A stretch of DNA of 64,000 bases. Source: Streptomyces hygroscopicus (lineage in GTDB: Bacteria > Actinomycetota > Actinomycetes > Streptomycetales > Streptomycetaceae). Below the pieces are notes generated by a model. The model did not search any database, was not told where the DNA came from, and worked only from the letters and a program-made list of their open reading frames with translations. How positions within the stretch are numbered: position 1 is the first letter of the stretch; each line of letters starts with the position of its first letter. The position numbers were made by a program, and so were the translations under genes. The stretch covers positions 5,084,001 to 5,148,000 of the forward strand of contig CP018627.1 in NCBI GenBank assembly GCA_002021875.1. Direction: 5' to 3'. This document shows, one piece after another, positions 54,710 through 63,047 of the stretch.

Positions 54710-55942
54710 ATGAGGACTGAGCTGCGTGTGCTCGACCCATCGATTTGGGATGATTGGTACGGAAAACTGGTACTCGCATTCGGAGGAGTTCCCGAAGCGC
54801 CGGAGGAATCCGCGCTCTGGAGGGAGTTGACCGAATGCGAGCGCTCGATCGGCGTGTGGGACGGCGCCGACATCGTCGGCACGGCGGGGCTGTTCAGCTT
54901 CCGGCTGTCGGTTCCCGGCGGGGCGATCGTCCCCACGGCCGGTGTCACGATGGTGAGCGTGCAGGCCACGCACCGGCGGCGCGGAGTGCTGCGGAGCATG
55001 ATGCGGCGGCAGTTGGACGACATACGTGCGACGGGCGATGAGCCGCTGGCCGTTCTGACCGCATCGGAACCGGACATCTACGGACGGTTCGGGTACGGCG
55101 CCGCCACGCAGAACGCCTACGCCGAGATCGACACCACCCAGGTGCGGCTGACCGTCCCCGAGGGCACCGACGACGTGCGGCTGCGCGTGGTGCCCCCGGA
55201 GTCGGCCGTCGAGACGTGCGAGGCCGTCTACGCCCGGCGGGTGTCCGCCCGGCCGGGCATGCTGGCGCGGCGCCCCGGCTGGGAGCGGCTGTCGCTGCTG
55301 GACCCGCCCGGCGAGCGCGAAGGCGCGTCCCCGCTGCGCTGTGTGCTGGCCGAGTCGGACGGCGAGGTCAGCGGCTATGCGCGCTTCGCGGTCAAGCCCG
55401 ACTGGGATCTGGCCGGGCCGAAGGGCACGGTCATCCTGCGTGACCTGGAGGCCCTGGACCCGGCGTCCTACGCGGCGCTGTGGCGCCTGCTCTTCGAGCT
55501 CGACCTGACCTCGGTGATCCGGACCGGTTCCCGCCCGGTCGACGATCCGTGGCAGCACCTGGTCTCGGACATCCGGCGGTGCGGCGTAAGGCTGCGCGAC
55601 TCGCTGTACGTCCGCCTGGTGGACGTGGGGGCCGCGCTCGAGAGGCGGACGTACACGACCCCGGTGGACGCCGTCCTGGAGGTCACGGACCCCTTCTGCC
55701 CGTGGAACGAGGGGCGCTGGCGGCTGAGCGGCGACGCCAAGGGCGCCTCCTGCGAACGGACCCAGGACGCTCCCGATCTCCGGCTGGGCGTACGGGAGCT
55801 GGGGGCGGCGTATCTCGGTGGGGTTTCGCTGACCGCGCTGGCGGGTGCGGGACGCGTCCAGGAGATCCGTCAGGGCGCCCTTACGGAGGCAGCGACGGCT
55901 TTCGCCTCCCCGGTCGCCCCATGGTTGCCCCACGGCTTCTGA
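54710..55942 (+). CDS. Eis-like GNAT N-acetyltransferase
   Basis: A 410-aa protein. The N-terminal GNAT fold includes TAGVTMVSVQATHRRRGVLR (acetyl-CoA loop), SEPDIYGRFGYGAATQ; a second GNAT-like half is followed by a C-terminal SCP2-like sterol-carrier fold (VLEVTDPFCPWNEGRW). Eis enzymes acetylate several amines of aminoglycosides and other substrates as hexamers, using the carboxylate of a C-terminal Phe as base; here the protein ends LPHGF, keeping that Phe. The length matches Eis. The ATG at 54710 (MRTELRVLDP) is chosen on homologue length. The gene is divergent from the SpoIIE phosphatase gene. A role in aminoglycoside resistance is possible but unproven. Confidence 0.9.
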   Translation: MRTELRVLDPSIWDDWYGKLVLAFGGVPEAPEESALWRELTECERSIGVWDGADIVGTAGLFSFRLSVPGGAIVPTAGVTMVSVQATHRRRGVLRSMMRRQLDDIRATGDEPLAVLTASEPDIYGRFGYGAATQNAYAEIDTTQVRLTVPEGTDDVRLRVVPPESAVETCEAVYARRVSARPGMLARRPGWERLSLLDPPGEREGASPLRCVLAESDGEVSGYARFAVKPDWDLAGPKGTVILRDLEALDPASYAALWRLLFELDLTSVIRTGSRPVDDPWQHLVSDIRRCGVRLRDSLYVRLVDVGAALERRTYTTPVDAVLEVTDPFCPWNEGRWRLSGDAKGASCERTQDAPDLRLGVRELGAAYLGGVSLTALAGAGRVQEIRQGALTEAATAFASPVAPWLPHGF

Positions 55943-56008
55943 CGGCTTCGGGGCGGCGGACGCGGCCCTGAGGGTGAGCGGCCCGGCGGCCGTTTCAAGG
56001 GCGCTGCC

Positions 56009-56092
56009 TTGCGGCTGCTGCCTTACGGTCGCCGCCTTACGGTCGCCGCCTTACGGTCGCCGCCTTACGGCCGTCGCCTTAGGGCCGCTGGC
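56009..56092. repeat. six 14-bp tandem repeats overlapping the Nei stop
   Basis: Units of 14 bp with consensus TTACGGTCGCCGCC lie at 56009, 56023, 56037, 56051, 56065 and 56079. Units 2-4 are identical; the others vary. Each of units 2-6 starts with TTA, which is TAA on the minus strand, and the last forms the glycosylase stop codon. As 14 is not a multiple of 3, the stops fall in all three frames. Confidence 0.9.
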
Positions 56093-56888
56093 AGTCAGGG
56101 CACCAGAAGAGGTTGCGGGCGGCGAGATCGGCGGTACGGATCTCGCCACCGCAGACATGGCAGGGCTGTCCGGCGCGCCGGTAGACATAGACCTCACCGC
56201 CGTGGTCGTCCACGCGCGGCGGGCGGCCCATCGCCTCGGGGGTGTGCTCGGGGCGGACCGTGTCGATCCGGTTGTTCCGCACTCCCTCGCGCATCAGCGC
56301 CACCAGGTCGGCCCAGATCGCGTCCCATTCGGCGCGGCTCAGCGCACGGCCGGGCCGGTAGGGGTCGATGCCGTGCCGGAAGAGCACCTCGGCGCGGTAG
56401 ACGTTCCCGACGCCGGAGATCACCTTCTGGTCCATGAGCAGCGCGGCCACGCTGACCCGGCTGCGGGAGATCCGGGTCCAGGCCCGCTCGCCGTCGTCCG
56501 CCGGGCGCAGCGGATCGGGGCCCAGCCGGTCGTGGATCGCCTGCTTCTCCCCGTCGGTGATCAGCGCACAGGCGGTCGGGCCGCGCAGATCCGCGTAGCC
56601 CTCGGGGTTCGCCAGCCGCAGCCGGACGGTGTCGGTGGCGGGCGGGGCGGGGGCCGGGCCGAAGGCGTACGTACCGAAGAGCCCGAGGTGGACGTGGACC
56701 CAGCCGGTGGCCGCGAAGTCCAGGAAGAGGTGCTTGCCGTGGGCCTCGGCGTGGTGCAGCGGCTGGCCGTCGATCAGCCCGGCGCCGTCGGCGAACTTCC
56801 CCTGTGGGCTGGTGGCCCGGACGGGCCGGCCGCCGAAGCTCTCGAGGTGGTCGGCGGCCAGCCGGTGGATCGTGTGCCCTTCGGGCAT
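56079..56888 (-). CDS. nei: Nei-type (Fpg/Nei family) DNA glycosylase
   Basis: A 269-aa base-excision repair glycosylase/lyase that removes oxidised bases. The N-terminal catalytic Pro2 and Glu3 are in MPEGHTIHR, a conserved lysine is in HAEAHGKHLFLDF, helix-two-turn-helix region LLMDQKVISGVGNVYRAEVL, and a C-terminal zinc finger with CHVCG and CPDC. The MPEGHTIHR start and QKVISGVGN are characteristic of the mycobacterial/streptomycete Nei2 group rather than Fpg (MPELPE). The start overlaps the rpiB stop by 1 nt. It is the second gene of the rpiB-nei pair. Confidence 0.93.
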   Translation of the reverse strand: MPEGHTIHRLAADHLESFGGRPVRATSPQGKFADGAGLIDGQPLHHAEAHGKHLFLDFAATGWVHVHLGLFGTYAFGPAPAPPATDTVRLRLANPEGYADLRGPTACALITDGEKQAIHDRLGPDPLRPADDGERAWTRISRSRVSVAALLMDQKVISGVGNVYRAEVLFRHGIDPYRPGRALSRAEWDAIWADLVALMREGVRNNRIDTVRPEHTPEAMGRPPRVDDHGGEVYVYRRAGQPCHVCGGEIRTADLAARNLFWCPDCQRP

Positions 56889-57376
56889 CAGTCGCCTTGC
56901 GGGTGGTGGGCCGGGATGGGCGGCAGCTCGCCGGTGGTCTCGTAGGCGCTGAGCATCTCGATGCGGCGGGTGTGCCGCTCCTCACCCGAGTACGGGGTGT
57001 TCAGGAAGATCTCGACGAACTTGGTCGCCTCGTCCTGCGTGTGCATCCGGGCGCCGACGCTGATCACATTGGCGTTGTTGTGCTCACGGCCGAGGGCCGC
57101 GGTCTGCTCGCTCCAGGCCAGTGCCGCGCGCACCCCCTTGACCTTGTTCGCCGCGATCTGCTCACCATTGCCGGATCCGCCGATGACGATGCCGAGACTC
57201 TCCGGGTCGGCGGCGGTCCGCTCCGCGGCGCGCAGGCAGAACGGCGGGTAGTCGTCCTGCGAGTCGTAGACGTGCGGGCCGCAGTCGACGGGCTCGTGGC
57301 CGGCCGCGTTGAGCCACTCCACGAGGTGGTTCTTGAATTCAAAACCGGCATGATCCGAGCCGAGGTACACGCGCAT
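56888..57376 (-). CDS. rpiB: ribose-5-phosphate isomerase B
   Basis: A 162-aa isomerase that interconverts ribose 5-phosphate and ribulose 5-phosphate in the pentose phosphate pathway. Segments: VYLGSDHAGFEFKNHL, DYPPFCLRAAERT, GIVIGGSGNGEQIAANKVKG, WSEQTAALGREHNNANVIS and PYSGEERHTRRIEML. The GGSGNGEQ loop has no cysteine and matches the M. tuberculosis type that uses Glu75 as base instead of Cys. The ATG at 57376 begins MRVYLGSD. It is coupled to nei by a 1-nt overlap. Confidence 0.96.
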   Translation of the reverse strand: MRVYLGSDHAGFEFKNHLVEWLNAAGHEPVDCGPHVYDSQDDYPPFCLRAAERTAADPESLGIVIGGSGNGEQIAANKVKGVRAALAWSEQTAALGREHNNANVISVGARMHTQDEATKFVEIFLNTPYSGEERHTRRIEMLSAYETTGELPPIPAHHPQGD

Positions 57377-57557
57377 GTAGCGAGTGTGTCATGGCCGTGT
57401 GACCCCCGCCGCTCCGGGTAGGCGTCGCACAAAACTCGGTAGCGCCAAGGAACCTCATGAAAACCTCAAGTAACAATCTGGAATCAAAGGTTCAACTGGC
57501 GGACCTCCTGAGATTCACTGGCGTCGCTCGTAACGCGAGAGCAAAGGAATCCAGCAC

Positions 57558-59030
57558 ATGAGCGCACAACCTGCGACCACGCCGGAGCAGCAGCAGGCAC
57601 CCGGCGATCCGGGCTCGCCCGACGGCCTCAAGGCGGGGCTCAAAAACCGCCATCTGTCGATGATCGCGATCGGCGGGGTGATCGGCGCCGGTCTGTTCGT
57701 CGGCTCCAGCGCGGGTATCGCGAAGGCCGGTCCCGGCATTCTTGTCTCGTATGCGCTGGTCGGCCTCATGGTCGTCTTCGTCATGCGGATGCTCGGCGAA
57801 ATGTCCGCCGCCAATCCCACCTCCGGCTCCTTCTCCGCCTACGCCGACCGGGCGCTCGGCCGCTGGGCCGGTTTCTCCATCGGCTGGCTGTACTGGTTCT
57901 TCTGGGTCGTGGTGCTGGCGGTCGAGGCCACCGCCGGCGCCAAGATCCTGGAGGGCTGGTGGCCGGCGGTCCCGCAGTGGGGCTGGGCCCTGATCGTCAT
58001 GGTGGTGCTCACCGCGACCAACCTGGTCTCGGTCGGCTCCTACGGTGAGTTCGAGTTCTGGTTCGCCGGGATCAAGGTCGTGGCGATCGCCGCGTTCATC
58101 GTGGTCGGCGGGCTCGCGGTCTTCGGAGTACTGCCGCATTCGGACAACGAGGGCGCGGGCCTGGCCCACCTCACCGATCACGGCGGCTTCCTGCCGAACG
58201 GGCCGGGCGCCATCCTCACCGGTGTGCTGCTGGTGGTCTTCTCCTTCATGGGCAGCGAGATCGTCACCCTCGCGGCCGGTGAGTCCGAGAACCCGCAGCG
58301 AGCGGTCACCAAGGCCACCAACAGCGTGATCTGGCGTATCGCGGTCTTCTACCTGGGCTCGATCTTCGTCGTGGTCACGCTGCTGCCCTGGGACTCCAAG
58401 GCGATCGCCGACGACGGCAGCTATGTCGCGGCGCTGGACTCGATCGGCATTCCGCACGCCGGCGACATCATGAACGTGATCGTGCTGACCGCCGTGCTCT
58501 CGTGTCTGAACTCCGGCCTCTACACCGCCTCCCGCATGGCCTTCTCGCTCGGCCAGCGCGGCGACGCCCCGGCCGCCTTCGCCCGCACCAACGCCCGTGG
58601 CGTGCCGGCGGCCGCGATCCTCGGCTCGGTCGTCTTCGGCTTCGTCGCGGTCTGGTTCAACTACCAGTGGCCGGACACGGTCTTCACCTTCCTGCTGAAC
58701 TCCTCGGGTGCGGTCGCGCTCTTCGTCTGGCTGGTGATCTGCTTCAGCCAGCTGCGGATGCGCGGGATCATCCTGCGCGAGAACCCCGAGAAGCTGATCG
58801 TCCGGATGTGGCTGTTCCCGTATCTGACCTGGGCGACGATCGCGATGATCTCGTTCGTCCTGGTCTACATGCTCACCGACAAGGACGGGCGCGAGCAGGT
58901 GATCCTCTCCGCGCTGGTGGCCGCACTCGTGGTGGCCTTCGCCCTGGTCCGGGACCGCCTCGTGGCCGGCCGCGGCCCCGACCCGGCCGCCTCCTCCGAC
59001 GCCTCCGCCAAGGAGACGGCGGCCCCGTAG
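57558..59030 (+). CDS. amino acid permease (APC superfamily)
   Basis: A 490-aa transporter with 12 helices of the amino acid transporter (AAT) family. Signature: KNRHLSMIAIGGVIGAGLFV, the FSFMGSEIVTLAAGESENPQ motif, SVIWRIAVFYLGSIFVVVTLLP and NSSGAVALFVWLVICFSQL. Relatives move GABA, lysine, asparagine or aromatic amino acids; the exact substrate is not decided. ATG 57558 has AAAGGAA upstream. It is preceded by an AT-richer leader (57430-57540) and is divergent from rpiB. Confidence 0.9.
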   Translation: MSAQPATTPEQQQAPGDPGSPDGLKAGLKNRHLSMIAIGGVIGAGLFVGSSAGIAKAGPGILVSYALVGLMVVFVMRMLGEMSAANPTSGSFSAYADRALGRWAGFSIGWLYWFFWVVVLAVEATAGAKILEGWWPAVPQWGWALIVMVVLTATNLVSVGSYGEFEFWFAGIKVVAIAAFIVVGGLAVFGVLPHSDNEGAGLAHLTDHGGFLPNGPGAILTGVLLVVFSFMGSEIVTLAAGESENPQRAVTKATNSVIWRIAVFYLGSIFVVVTLLPWDSKAIADDGSYVAALDSIGIPHAGDIMNVIVLTAVLSCLNSGLYTASRMAFSLGQRGDAPAAFARTNARGVPAAAILGSVVFGFVAVWFNYQWPDTVFTFLLNSSGAVALFVWLVICFSQLRMRGIILRENPEKLIVRMWLFPYLTWATIAMISFVLVYMLTDKDGREQVILSALVAALVVAFALVRDRLVAGRGPDPAASSDASAKETAAP

Positions 59031-59100
59031 AGGCACTCTCTGCTGAATTCCCCTGTGCCCCTGGGCGACGGTGTACCGGCCGCCACCCGGGGGCACAGCC

Positions 59101-59154
59101 GCGTCCGGGGGCCGGGCCCGGTGGGCCGCGTCCGGGGGCCAGGTCCGGTGGGCC
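59101..59154. repeat. two 27-bp direct repeats
   Basis: Two tandem copies of a 27-bp unit starting gcgtccgggggcc and ending ccggtgggcc (two mismatches) lie at 59101-59127 and 59128-59154; a partial third follows. They lie between the convergent permease and esterase genes. Confidence 0.8.
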
Positions 59155-59201
59155 GCCTCCGGGGGCTGTCTCGGGGGCTGCGTACGGGAGCTGCGCCGGG
59201 G

Positions 59202-60035
59202 TCAGACGACGCGCGGAAGGACCCGCTCCGCGAAGGCCCGGACCGCGTCCAGCACCCCCATGCCCCGGTGCCCGACGCCGGGCACGATGTCGAGGGTGAC
59301 GTCGATGCCCAGCGCGGTGTAGTTGTCCCGCAGCGCGGTGATGCGCTCCACGCGGGTGCGGCCGACGGCGTCGGCGCCGTCCATCCAGTTGGAGTCACCG
59401 GGGTTGTTGATCTCCCAGGTCTCGGTGTCCTCCGCCCCGACCGCCATGTGCACGGGCACCTTACGGATCTCATCCAGCCGCAGCGGCACCCCGAAGCGCT
59501 CCTCGAACCCCGCCGTGCCCAGCCACCACTCGCGGTCGGGATCGATCAGCGTGACCCGGCCGGGCGCGCCGATGGACACTCCGCTGAGCCGCTCGGGGTG
59601 CAGATACAGGAAGCGGTGCGCGAACTGCCCGCCACCCGAGAAGCCCTGCAGCAGAAAGCGCTCGGTGTCGATGTGGAACCGCTCCCCCGCCTCGGCCACC
59701 ATCGCCAGCAGTTCCTCGTCGTAACGGATGCCGCCGTACTCGATGAACTTGAAGTTGTGCAGGTCCTCCGGGTCCCCGATGCCCGCCGGGAACAAGGGGG
59801 TGAGCACGACACAGCCGTGCCGCTCGGAGAACTCGGCCATCGCGTCCCGGTACTGGGCCGCGGTGCGCGCGGTGCCGTGCTGGATCACCATCAGCGGCAG
59901 CGGGGTGTCGGTGGTCTCGTGCACCGACGGGATGTGCAGGCCGAACGAGAACCGCTGGTCGTGCCGTGAGGCGAACCAGGTGGTGGAGCCGGTGCGGTAG
60001 AACGCCTTGGTGGTCTTGACGCGGGGGGTGGTCAC
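59202..60035 (-). CDS. alpha/beta hydrolase (esterase)
   Basis: A 277-aa hydrolase with a nucleophile elbow GFSGGGQFAHRF (Ser at about 133), a preceding PLPLMVIQHGTARTAAQYRD (oxyanion region), and candidate acid/base residues in PVHMAVGAEDTETW and VPGVGHRGMG (catalytic His). It resembles PHB depolymerase/feruloyl-esterase type enzymes, but the substrate is unknown. No signal peptide is present. Start GTG 60035 (VTTPRVKTTKAFY) has AAGGAAG upstream and is preferred to the upstream open frame to 60098. A TetR-type inverted repeat lies 86 nt before the start. Confidence 0.85.
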   Translation of the reverse strand: MTTPRVKTTKAFYRTGSTTWFASRHDQRFSFGLHIPSVHETTDTPLPLMVIQHGTARTAAQYRDAMAEFSERHGCVVLTPLFPAGIGDPEDLHNFKFIEYGGIRYDEELLAMVAEAGERFHIDTERFLLQGFSGGGQFAHRFLYLHPERLSGVSIGAPGRVTLIDPDREWWLGTAGFEERFGVPLRLDEIRKVPVHMAVGAEDTETWEINNPGDSNWMDGADAVGRTRVERITALRDNYTALGIDVTLDIVPGVGHRGMGVLDAVRAFAERVLPRVV

Positions 60036-60120
60036 GTATCGCTTCCTTCTGCCGTGGCGGGTGCCGCCACGATCCGGGGCGGTCCGCACGCCGCTCAAGA
60101 TGATTGCCTCCTGAGCGTCA

Positions 60121-60137
60121 ATACCTTCGGTCGGTAT
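60121..60137. promoter_or_regulatory. TetR-type inverted repeat upstream of the esterase
   Basis: ATACC-ttcggtc-GGTAT has two perfect 5-bp arms, the spacing common to TetR-family operators. It lies 86 nt upstream of the esterase start and 44 nt downstream of the regulator stop. No TetR gene is in the window. Confidence 0.4.
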
Positions 60138-60180
60138 GAGCGGCGCAGCCGGTCTCAGCGGCGGAGCGCGGAGGGCGATC

Positions 60181-61284
60181 TCAGCGGTGCAGCGCGGAGA
60201 GCAGATCGACGCCCAGGTTGCGCACCGCCGCCTCGTCCAGCTGGTAGTGCACCCGCGCGCCCTCCCGGTGGGTGTGCACCATTCCGGCCTCCCGCAGCTT
60301 GCGCAGATGCCGTGACATCTGCGGGGGCGTCATCTCGAACTGGGTGGCCAGCTCCGTCGTCGTCATCGACTGCCGCAGCAGTGCCCGGCACATCCGGATG
60401 CGCAGCGGCTCGTCCAGCGCCCGCAGCCCGCGCATCACCACGTCCAGGGGGGCGGTTGGCTCCGCGCCCGCCGCGTCGCGCACCGGGTACTGCACCACGA
60501 CCGGGTATCCGGGGTAGTGCTTGATCGCGAGATGCGGGTTGATGTGCAGCGACGGCACCAGCAGACAGGGGCTGTCGGCGAGGCTGGCCCGCGCGTTGTA
60601 GAGCTTGTCGAAGACCACCCGCGGCGGGTCCTGTTCCATGTGGGCGGTGGGGAATCCGGCCAGCACGGCCGCCCCGTAGCGGGACTGTTCATGGCCGCGG
60701 ATCCGGGCGTCGGCCTCCAGGGTCGCGCGCAGCCGCGTCCACTCCGCCTCGAAGACCTCCTCGGCCACGGCGGACAGAAAGGCGAGCAGGCCGTCGCGGA
60801 AACCGGCCGGGTCGGCCAGCAGCCGCAGCCCCAGGTCGAACCGGCGCTCGGAGAGCTGCCGCAGCCGGGCCAGGAAGCGCTCCGGCGAGCGGCCGCCGCG
60901 CCGGGATCCGGAGCCCGGGCCATGGCCGTTCTTGCCGACGAGCGCCTGCTCGGTCATGGTCGTGAACGTCTCCTCGTCCAGCCGCGCCACCTCCGCCAGC
61001 TCCTCCTCCAGGTCGCGCTCCGGGCCCGGGGTGAGGGGCAGCAGATAGCGGGCGCGGAAGGCGCCCCACAGCGGCGCCCACAGCCCGGCCCGCTCCAGCA
61101 GCCGTTCGTCCGCGCCGTGCAGGACCGCCCCCACCCAGCGCCGGCTGGCCGGATGGTGGCGTGGCCCGTCCAGCGCGTGCAGACAGGCGCACAGCTCGGC
61201 GAGCGGGGACAGGCGGGTGCTGATGCGGTGCTCCGGGGCGGGCCCCAGCTCGATCACGACGGGCATCCGGGCAGCGTCGGCCAT
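60181..61284 (-). CDS. ArsR-type regulator with DUF5937 domain
   Basis: A 367-aa transcription regulator. The N-terminal ~240 residues correspond to DUF5937 (PAPEHRISTRLSPLAELCAC, FDLGLRLLADPAGFRDGLLA). The C-terminal ~90 residues are an ArsR-like winged helix: ALDEPLRIRMCRALLRQ, MTTTELATQFEMTPPQMSRH, LRKLREAGMVHTHREGARVH. DUF5937 has no known ligand. ATG 61284 (MADAARMPVV) has GGAAGG upstream. It is divergent from the tctC gene (94-nt gap), the usual position of a regulator controlling the transporter. It may also act on the esterase downstream. Confidence 0.88.
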   Translation of the reverse strand: MADAARMPVVIELGPAPEHRISTRLSPLAELCACLHALDGPRHHPASRRWVGAVLHGADERLLERAGLWAPLWGAFRARYLLPLTPGPERDLEEELAEVARLDEETFTTMTEQALVGKNGHGPGSGSRRGGRSPERFLARLRQLSERRFDLGLRLLADPAGFRDGLLAFLSAVAEEVFEAEWTRLRATLEADARIRGHEQSRYGAAVLAGFPTAHMEQDPPRVVFDKLYNARASLADSPCLLVPSLHINPHLAIKHYPGYPVVVQYPVRDAAGAEPTAPLDVVMRGLRALDEPLRIRMCRALLRQSMTTTELATQFEMTPPQMSRHLRKLREAGMVHTHREGARVHYQLDEAAVRNLGVDLLSALHR

Positions 61285-61378
61285 TGACGCCTTCCAGTCA
61301 ATCGTCTTGTGGGGGCCGTCGGCGGAGGCGCAAGCTCCAGCCCACTTCGCCTTCCCCTCCCTCGCCTGGAGCGTCCCC

Positions 61379-62392
61379 ATGCCTCCTCTCCTCAGGAACG
61401 GCCCGCGGCTGGCCGCGGTGGTCGCCCTCGTGGCCACGGTGAGCAGTGCGTGCACCATCGGTTCGCTGGACGACTCGGGCGCCGTCGCCGACTACCCCTC
61501 CCGCGGGCTGTCGATCCTCGCTCCCGGGAGCGTCGGCGGCGGCTGGGACGCACGGGCGCGCGGCATCGGTTCAGCGCTCACCACCTGCAAGACCATCGAC
61601 GAGGACGTCACGGTCACCAACGCCCCGGGGGCGGGTGGCACCATCGGGCTCGCCCGGATGGCGGGGCGGGGAGGCGATCCGTACCAGCTGATGACCATGG
61701 ACACGGTGACCATGATCGGCGGCGCCATCCAGAACCACTCGCCCGTGAAACTGTCCGAGCTCACGCCCGTGGCCGGGCTCACGGTGAGTACGACCGCGAT
61801 CGTGGTGCCGGCCCGTTCCTCCTTCCGCGACCTGCGCTCGGTGCTGGCGGCCATGCGGAAGGACCCCAAGAGGACGTCCTGGGTGGGCGGTTCGCTGGGC
61901 GGCCCGGACCACATCACGGTGGCCGCCCTCGCCAAGGCCGCGGGCGTCCCGGCGCGCAAGGTCACCTATGTGCCCACCGGTGGCGGCGGGGAAGTGCTCA
62001 ACCTGCTGCTGAGCGGGGCCTCGAAGGTCGGTCTGTCCACGCTGACGGAGGTCCGTCCGCAGATCGAGGCCGGAAAGCTGCGGGTCCTCGCGGTCAGCGG
62101 CGACAAGGCCCCCGAGGGCATCGACGCCCCCACCCTCTCCGCACTCGGCTACGGCGACGAGAGCGTGGTGAGCGTCGGCGGGGTCATGGCCCCGCCCGGG
62201 CTGAGCGACGACGAACAGCGGGCGATCGTGAAGGTGGTGGACCGGATGCGCCGGACTTCGTGCTGGAAGCGGGCGTTGCGGCAGAACGACTGGAAGAGCG
62301 TGTGGGTGCCGGGGAAGACGTACGGCGCCCTGATCGACAAACAGCAGCGCCAGGTCGGCCAGGCGCTCACGTCCGTGGGGCTCGGCTCATGA
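61379..62392 (+). CDS. tctC: tripartite tricarboxylate transporter substrate-binding lipoprotein (TctC/Bug family)
   Basis: A 337-aa extracytoplasmic receptor. The N-terminal signal peptide is followed by the lipobox VSSAC with Cys25 as lipid anchor. The Bug/TctC fold includes ILAPGSVGGGWDARARGIG, VTNAPGAGGTIGLARMAG, MTMDTVTMIGGAIQN, WVGGSLGGPDHITVA, VPTGGGGEVLNLLLSGASKV and GVMAPPGLSDDEQ. Substrates are usually di- or tricarboxylates; the ligand is not known here. ATG 61379 has CTGGAG upstream. The stop overlaps the tctB start (ATGA). It is the first gene of tctC-tctB-tctA. Confidence 0.93.
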   Translation: MPPLLRNGPRLAAVVALVATVSSACTIGSLDDSGAVADYPSRGLSILAPGSVGGGWDARARGIGSALTTCKTIDEDVTVTNAPGAGGTIGLARMAGRGGDPYQLMTMDTVTMIGGAIQNHSPVKLSELTPVAGLTVSTTAIVVPARSSFRDLRSVLAAMRKDPKRTSWVGGSLGGPDHITVAALAKAAGVPARKVTYVPTGGGGEVLNLLLSGASKVGLSTLTEVRPQIEAGKLRVLAVSGDKAPEGIDAPTLSALGYGDESVVSVGGVMAPPGLSDDEQRAIVKVVDRMRRTSCWKRALRQNDWKSVWVPGKTYGALIDKQQRQVGQALTSVGLGS

Positions 62393-63045
62393 GCGCGCGG
62401 GACGAGGCGGTGAGCACACCGGGCGAGGCGGTGAGCGGGCGCGGCGAGGCGGTGAGCGGGCGCGACGCGGCAGTGACCGCGCGCGACGCGGCAGTGACCG
62501 CGCGGAACGATGTGGCGAGCCCGGCGCAGGATGCCGCGGGCGCGCCCGGCGGCGCCGCCCCGCCGGAGGGGCCGCTCTGGGGGCCGCGGGTGGCCGCGCT
62601 GCTCTTCCTCGCCGCGGGTGTGGCCGTGCTGGGCTGGGCGTTCGCCATTCCGGAGGGGGCCATCGACCAGGACGTGGGCCCCCGGGCGTTCCCCCTGCTG
62701 GTCGGCGTGGGGCTGTGCGTCGCGGCGTCGGTCGCCGTCGTCCAGGCGTTCCGCGGCAGCGACCCGGTGCAGGCCGAGCAGGCGCGCGAGGAGGCCCGGC
62801 TCACCGAGTGGCGCCCGGTGGCGGCCCTGCTCGCGCTGCTGGTCGGCTATCTGTTCGCGCTCGCCCCCTGCGGCTACTGGCAGTCGACCGCCGTGCTCTT
62901 CGCACTGGTCGCGCGGGTGCTCGGCAGCCGCCGACTCCTCCATGACGCCCTGATCGGCCTGGTGCTCGCGCTGGCCGTGTACTTCCTCTTCGACCGTCTG
63001 CTGGGCATCCATCTGCCGCCCGGCATCGTCCGATTGGCGTTCTGA
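62389..63045 (+). CDS. tctB: tripartite tricarboxylate transporter small membrane protein TctB
   Basis: A 218-aa TctB-type protein with four to five membrane helices ([79 protein letters not shown]) and the [10 protein letters not shown] family motif. Unusually, the N-terminal ~60 residues before the first helix are a soluble tail with five 7-residue repeats ([14 protein letters not shown] twice, DAAVTAR twice). ATG 62389 overlaps the tctC stop. tctA follows 2 nt later. Confidence 0.9.
   Translation: MSARDEAVSTPGEAVSGRGEAVSGRDAAVTARDAAVTARNDVASPAQDAAGAPGGAAPPEGPLWGPRVAALLFLAAGVAVLGWAFAIPEGAIDQDVGPRAFPLLVGVGLCVAASVAVVQAFRGSDPVQAEQAREEARLTEWRPVAALLALLVGYLFALAPCGYWQSTAVLFALVARVLGSRRLLHDALIGLVLALAVYFLFDRLLGIHLPPGIVRLAF
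62401..62505 (+). repeat. five 21-bp tandem repeats in tctB
   Basis: Five in-frame 21-bp units (62401, 62422, 62443, 62464, 62485), each coding seven residues of the type (G/D)(E/A)AV(S/T)(G/A)R. Units 2 and 3 encode identical peptides, as do 4 and 5. Confidence 0.9.
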
Positions 63046-63047
63046 CC

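Noticed and set aside
57492..59096. Minus-strand frame opposite the amino acid permease
   Set aside because: Arg/Gly/Asp-rich shadow; the permease has a complete family signature and ribosome site.
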